The notes beneath the pieces are model-generated. The model worked only from the letters and a program-made list of their open reading frames with translations. It had not been told where the DNA came from and ran no database searches. From assembly GCF_964204645.1 (NCBI RefSeq), contig NC_134026.1, positions 620,001 through 684,000 of the forward strand: a stretch of 64,000 nucleotides of DNA, written 5' to 3'. Source of the DNA: Tubulanus polymorphus. Lineage: Eukaryota > Nemertea > Palaeonemertea > Tubulaniformes > Tubulanidae. Numbering within the stretch: the first letter of the stretch is position 1; each line of letters begins with the position of its first letter. The translations under genes were made by a program, and so were the position numbers. Positions 61,217-64,000 of this stretch are shown piece after piece.

Positions 61217-61625
61217 ATTCAATCATATAATATGAAGTTTAGATGTTTCTATATAGGACTGTAATTAGACTATCAGTAAACGTTATCAGCAAAATGATAT
61301 AAACGCGAAAAACTAATTGCTGTCCACTCAATTATAGAATATCCATGTCTCGTAATGGCTCCATCCAAATCCATAAATAGGTCAAATATTGCTCATCTAC
61401 TGTTGTTTACCTCAGAAAAGGCAACAGCATTTTGAATAATATGATCTGAAAACGAAGTGAAAATCATAAAAAGTCAATATGATATATTCACGATTTCACA
61501 TGAAACTAGACCACAACTAAATAGCTTTTAACGTTATCTTGGTCATAATTGATATAAGTGATATAGAATCCTTACCTTTTCAACACATTAAACCACTCGG
61601 CGATTTGATGACCAGTGTTCTCAGG
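61217..61625. promoter_or_regulatory. Divergent promoter region of EMI-like genes 11 and 12
   Basis: 409 bp between divergent start codons. It holds a TATA-like TTTATATC for gene 11 on the minus strand, TTATCAG at 61283-61289 and GTTATCTTGG near 61535 for gene 12. Function inferred from position. Confidence 0.45.
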
Positions 61626-62925
61626 ATGCAGTTGTCGTTCTACCTGTTATTGGTAAATGTTTTAAGCGCAGTTGTAGAAGTTGAAGTAACCAGGAGTTTG
61701 TCAGACGATGCTATCGAATTGACCAACCGCAAGTAATCATTACAGATACATCGATTACATTATTTCTGAATATCTCATTTGTTTGTAATAGGATAAAAAT
61801 TTGTCGGTTTGTTTCCGTGACTGAAAGTATGAGAGATAAAGAAATTCATAATAAACTAATTGTGACTAGAGGTTATACAGATGCATCTATGTTTTCGGTG
61901 ACCATCGTTTATATTCGTTATAACCACCTTTCAACCTGATGAACGATCCCACAATTGATGATATCTTTAGTTTTACATTTTAACGGTTTCGATAAATCTG
62001 AATCTTTTCTTCACAGAAAGGGTAATGATCGACATTTTCGATGATCAGCATTTCCGTTTCTCTGTAGCTGAAGTATCATGAATCATAGTAACTGGAAATC
62101 ATTGTGGAATCGTTCATCATACTGAGAATCAGTTTATCACCGTCACCTTTCTACTTAACACTTCTATAAAGTAAAATAAGCTAAAATTATTTTCTTGATA
62201 GATTTCCTTGATGAATCATTTAGTAATTGCTCCTCGTCTATTCAGCGTTGGTGTTAACTACTGCTGTAAGAACAGGCCTGTGAATGCAGTTGAGAGAACC
62301 CGTGTAACTGCGCGTAAGAAGGCTGAACGATCAGAAGTCCGAATCGGTAAACAGGACTGTGGATTGTGGGGAATGAAAAATTGCGATAAATATGACTACA
62401 AATACAGGTTTGTTACAAGATAGACACCTAACTGTCCTTTTCTCGAAATGTATCTTTCTGTGTGTATCATGTATTTGTTATTTGTAAGAATGTAGTATTC
62501 ATATTCATCTAAACTAGGAGACATTCGTGGCCAATCTAGAGAAACTAATGTCCATAAATCTTACATATAGTTGAACGTAGGGTGGAAATACTACCCCATT
62601 TTTCTTTTAACAACTCGCAATTATACATTTAGAATGTCTACGTACTATGAAGTAGAGAGGTACATGGCGACTGTAGACGGTTCATGTCGTAAGGAAGATA
62701 TAGTTTGTTGTAATGGTTATTTACATATAAAAACTGTCAACAGATGCGTCCGTAAGTGAAGCTTCCAGGTGTCATGGTTTACGAAATTGATGCCATATAT
62801 AATCATGGATTAACTATGGATTTCTATCAACTCTTAACATCATTTATCTCATCTTTTATGAATTCTTTTTTCTTTCATATCTAGTGTTGACGGAATTAGA
62901 GAACTTGCTGAACCAACTCGGTTAG
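61626..62925 (+). CDS. EMI-like secreted cysteine-rich protein 12 (group III)
   Basis: Exons 61626-61732, 62246-62407, 62633-62751, 62885-62925; 142 residues. Leader MQLSFYLLLVNVLSAVVEV, followed by a short acidic linker (LSDDAIELTNRK). An in-frame ATG six codons upstream is an alternative start. Module: NYCC (Tyr replaces Trp), then DCGLWGMKNC, which keeps the CGxWG of group I, then SCRKEDIVCCNGYLHIKTVNRC with two more residues in the last loop. Tail LLTELENLLNQLG. The CGxWG motif plus 119-nt third exon combine features of groups I and II. The module is very basic (ARKKAERSEVRIGKQ). Confidence 0.82.
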
Positions 62926-63337
62926 GCCATCGACTGATGTACGTCCATGGTTTGGCACACACTGAACATGCTCGCACAGGGTCTAAAGATGAATTCGTTG
63001 CCGAACAGAAATACTGAATTGCCGAGCCATACAAAATAGTGGAATTCTTTATCATAAATCATTTAATTGAATTCTTAACTGATTCCGAATAAAGTAAATT
63101 TGTTTAAACATGCATTCGATTATTATGACTGAAAGTCAATGCACAATTTCAAACTCTCGAACTGAAGCTTTTTTTATTATGTGAATATGCAACATTGGGC
63201 AGGAAATTATCGTTAAACGTTTTTTGTTTATCTTTATGGTAATTTTATCATGCACTGGTTGTTAAAATTCCCAGCCACCCGTCTACAGTTCAAAACGTTT
63301 TGATACTACATCAAAATAATTCGGCATTTGTGGAACT
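62926..63337. other. Spacer between EMI-like genes 12 and 13
   Basis: Gene 12 3' UTR (AATAAA near 63090) and gene 13 promoter region with a GTTTATCTTTATGG sequence near 63226. No other gene seen. Confidence 0.5.
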
Positions 63338-63930
63338 ATGAAATTCCTCGTGATTTTGGCTTTATTTTTGGCTGTCGCCGTGGCCGAAGAAGATGCTGAA
63401 CGGATGAAACGTTTTCTGTCTTCCAGGCAGTATGATCTCCCATCGGAAGTATTTCAATTAGCCAAAAGAAGCAGGTTCGTTAGAAATGTCAGCCAGAAAA
63501 AAATCAATTTCGTTAACAATTCGTGTCAGGCCTATACTCTTCATGGTCAACGATCATTTCAGCAATGGCAATTTCTGTTGTAAAAATCTACCGGTCACCA
63601 CGGTAACCAAAACACGTCTGGTTAAGAGGGAGAAAGTCGAGAAATCCGAACACAAGATCGGCAAACAGGACTGCGGTTTGTGGGGATTGAAAGATTGTGA
63701 TTTATATGACTTTAAGTACAGGTTCGTTGATATCAGATCAAATCGATTTTTGAAAATTCATTTATTGAAAGATGATAATTATGAAATGATGATTATAATT
63801 GTTTTGTATAGAATGTCGTATTTTTACGAAGTGGAGAATTTCATCACGACAGTTGACGGAACCTGCGCTGAAGAGAACATAGTTTGCTGTAATCAGTACA
63901 TATTTGTGAAACCTCTTACAAAATGTGTCC
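63338..63930 (+). CDS. EMI-like secreted cysteine-rich protein 13 (group III), 3' end outside window
   Basis: Exons 63338-63474, 63563-63721, 63812-63930 are visible; the last coding exon (a short helix-like tail in the paralogues) must lie beyond the right edge, because the third exon ends at a GTAAGT donor. Leader MKFLVILALFLAVAVA, acidic residues, then a linker (LSSRQYDLPSEVFQLAKRSR) like the group I amphipathic linker. Module: NFCC (Phe replaces Trp), DCGLWGLKDC, TCAEENIVCCNQYIFVKPLTKC, so the usual CCxGY is CCNQY here. Closest paralogue is gene 12 (shared KIGKQDCGLWG). The third exon is again 119 nt. The array may continue past the window. Confidence 0.82.
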
Positions 63931-64000
63931 GTAAGTAAAACAACCGAATAAATCTATTTCACAATTTTGCGGAAAATATATTCCTTTCATTATTGCGACG

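Overview
The window is a piece of an animal nuclear genome. It is AT-rich, its genes have many small exons with GT..AG introns, single AATAAA signals follow several stop codons, and the conserved proteins (ARID5, HOGA1, ARL3, IDH3B, NUP153) resemble vertebrate orthologues closely. With the lineage-specific secreted-protein array and the repeat content this suggests a marine invertebrate, most likely a lophotrochozoan such as a mollusc; the species cannot be fixed from the sequence. All protein calls come from reading translations and matching remembered family features; no search was run. Exon boundaries were assigned by hand from GT/AG sites, frame continuity and family conservation.

Layout. 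1-2793: a long uninterrupted ORF, open through the left edge, with a DDE-transposase/integrase-like arrangement. 2794-6978: no convincing gene. 6979-15328 (-): 12-exon ARID5-type transcription regulator. 16836-19567 (-): a Ly6/Quiver-like GPI-anchored protein with two alternative, duplicated last exons. 22033-23664 (-): HOGA1, divergent from ARL3 (23826-25759, +) across 161 bp. 28451-33051 (-): IDH3B, with an intronless class-A GPCR (28982-29938, +) nested in its last intron. 33345-42815 (+): NUP153 in 23 coding exons, sharing a 293-bp divergent promoter region with IDH3B and carrying six RanBP2-type zinc fingers.

44774-63930: the striking region. Thirteen small paralogous genes (twelve complete, the last cut by the window edge; twelve on +, one on -) lie in about 19 kb. 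Each encodes a secreted protein of about 137-174 residues with one cysteine-rich module: (W/Y/F)CC near the start, a middle C..C pair (CGxWG..C in many), then C....CCxGY....C. This resembles the EMI domain of emilins and multimerins. All share the same intron phases, and the exon carrying the CCxGY motif is exactly 113 nt (group I, genes 1-5) or 119 nt (group II, genes 6-11; group III, genes 12-13). They have diverged in the leader and in the C..C spacing. This is best read as a tandem expansion of a previously uncharacterised EMI-like secreted family; its function is unknown.

The housekeeping genes are not functionally linked to the array. Repeats include a pogo/Tigger-like TA-flanked MITE, a dispersed element present in an ARID5 intron and in a NUP153 intron, foldback sequences, tRNA-like SINE heads, tandem duplications, microsatellites and long C/G homopolymers.
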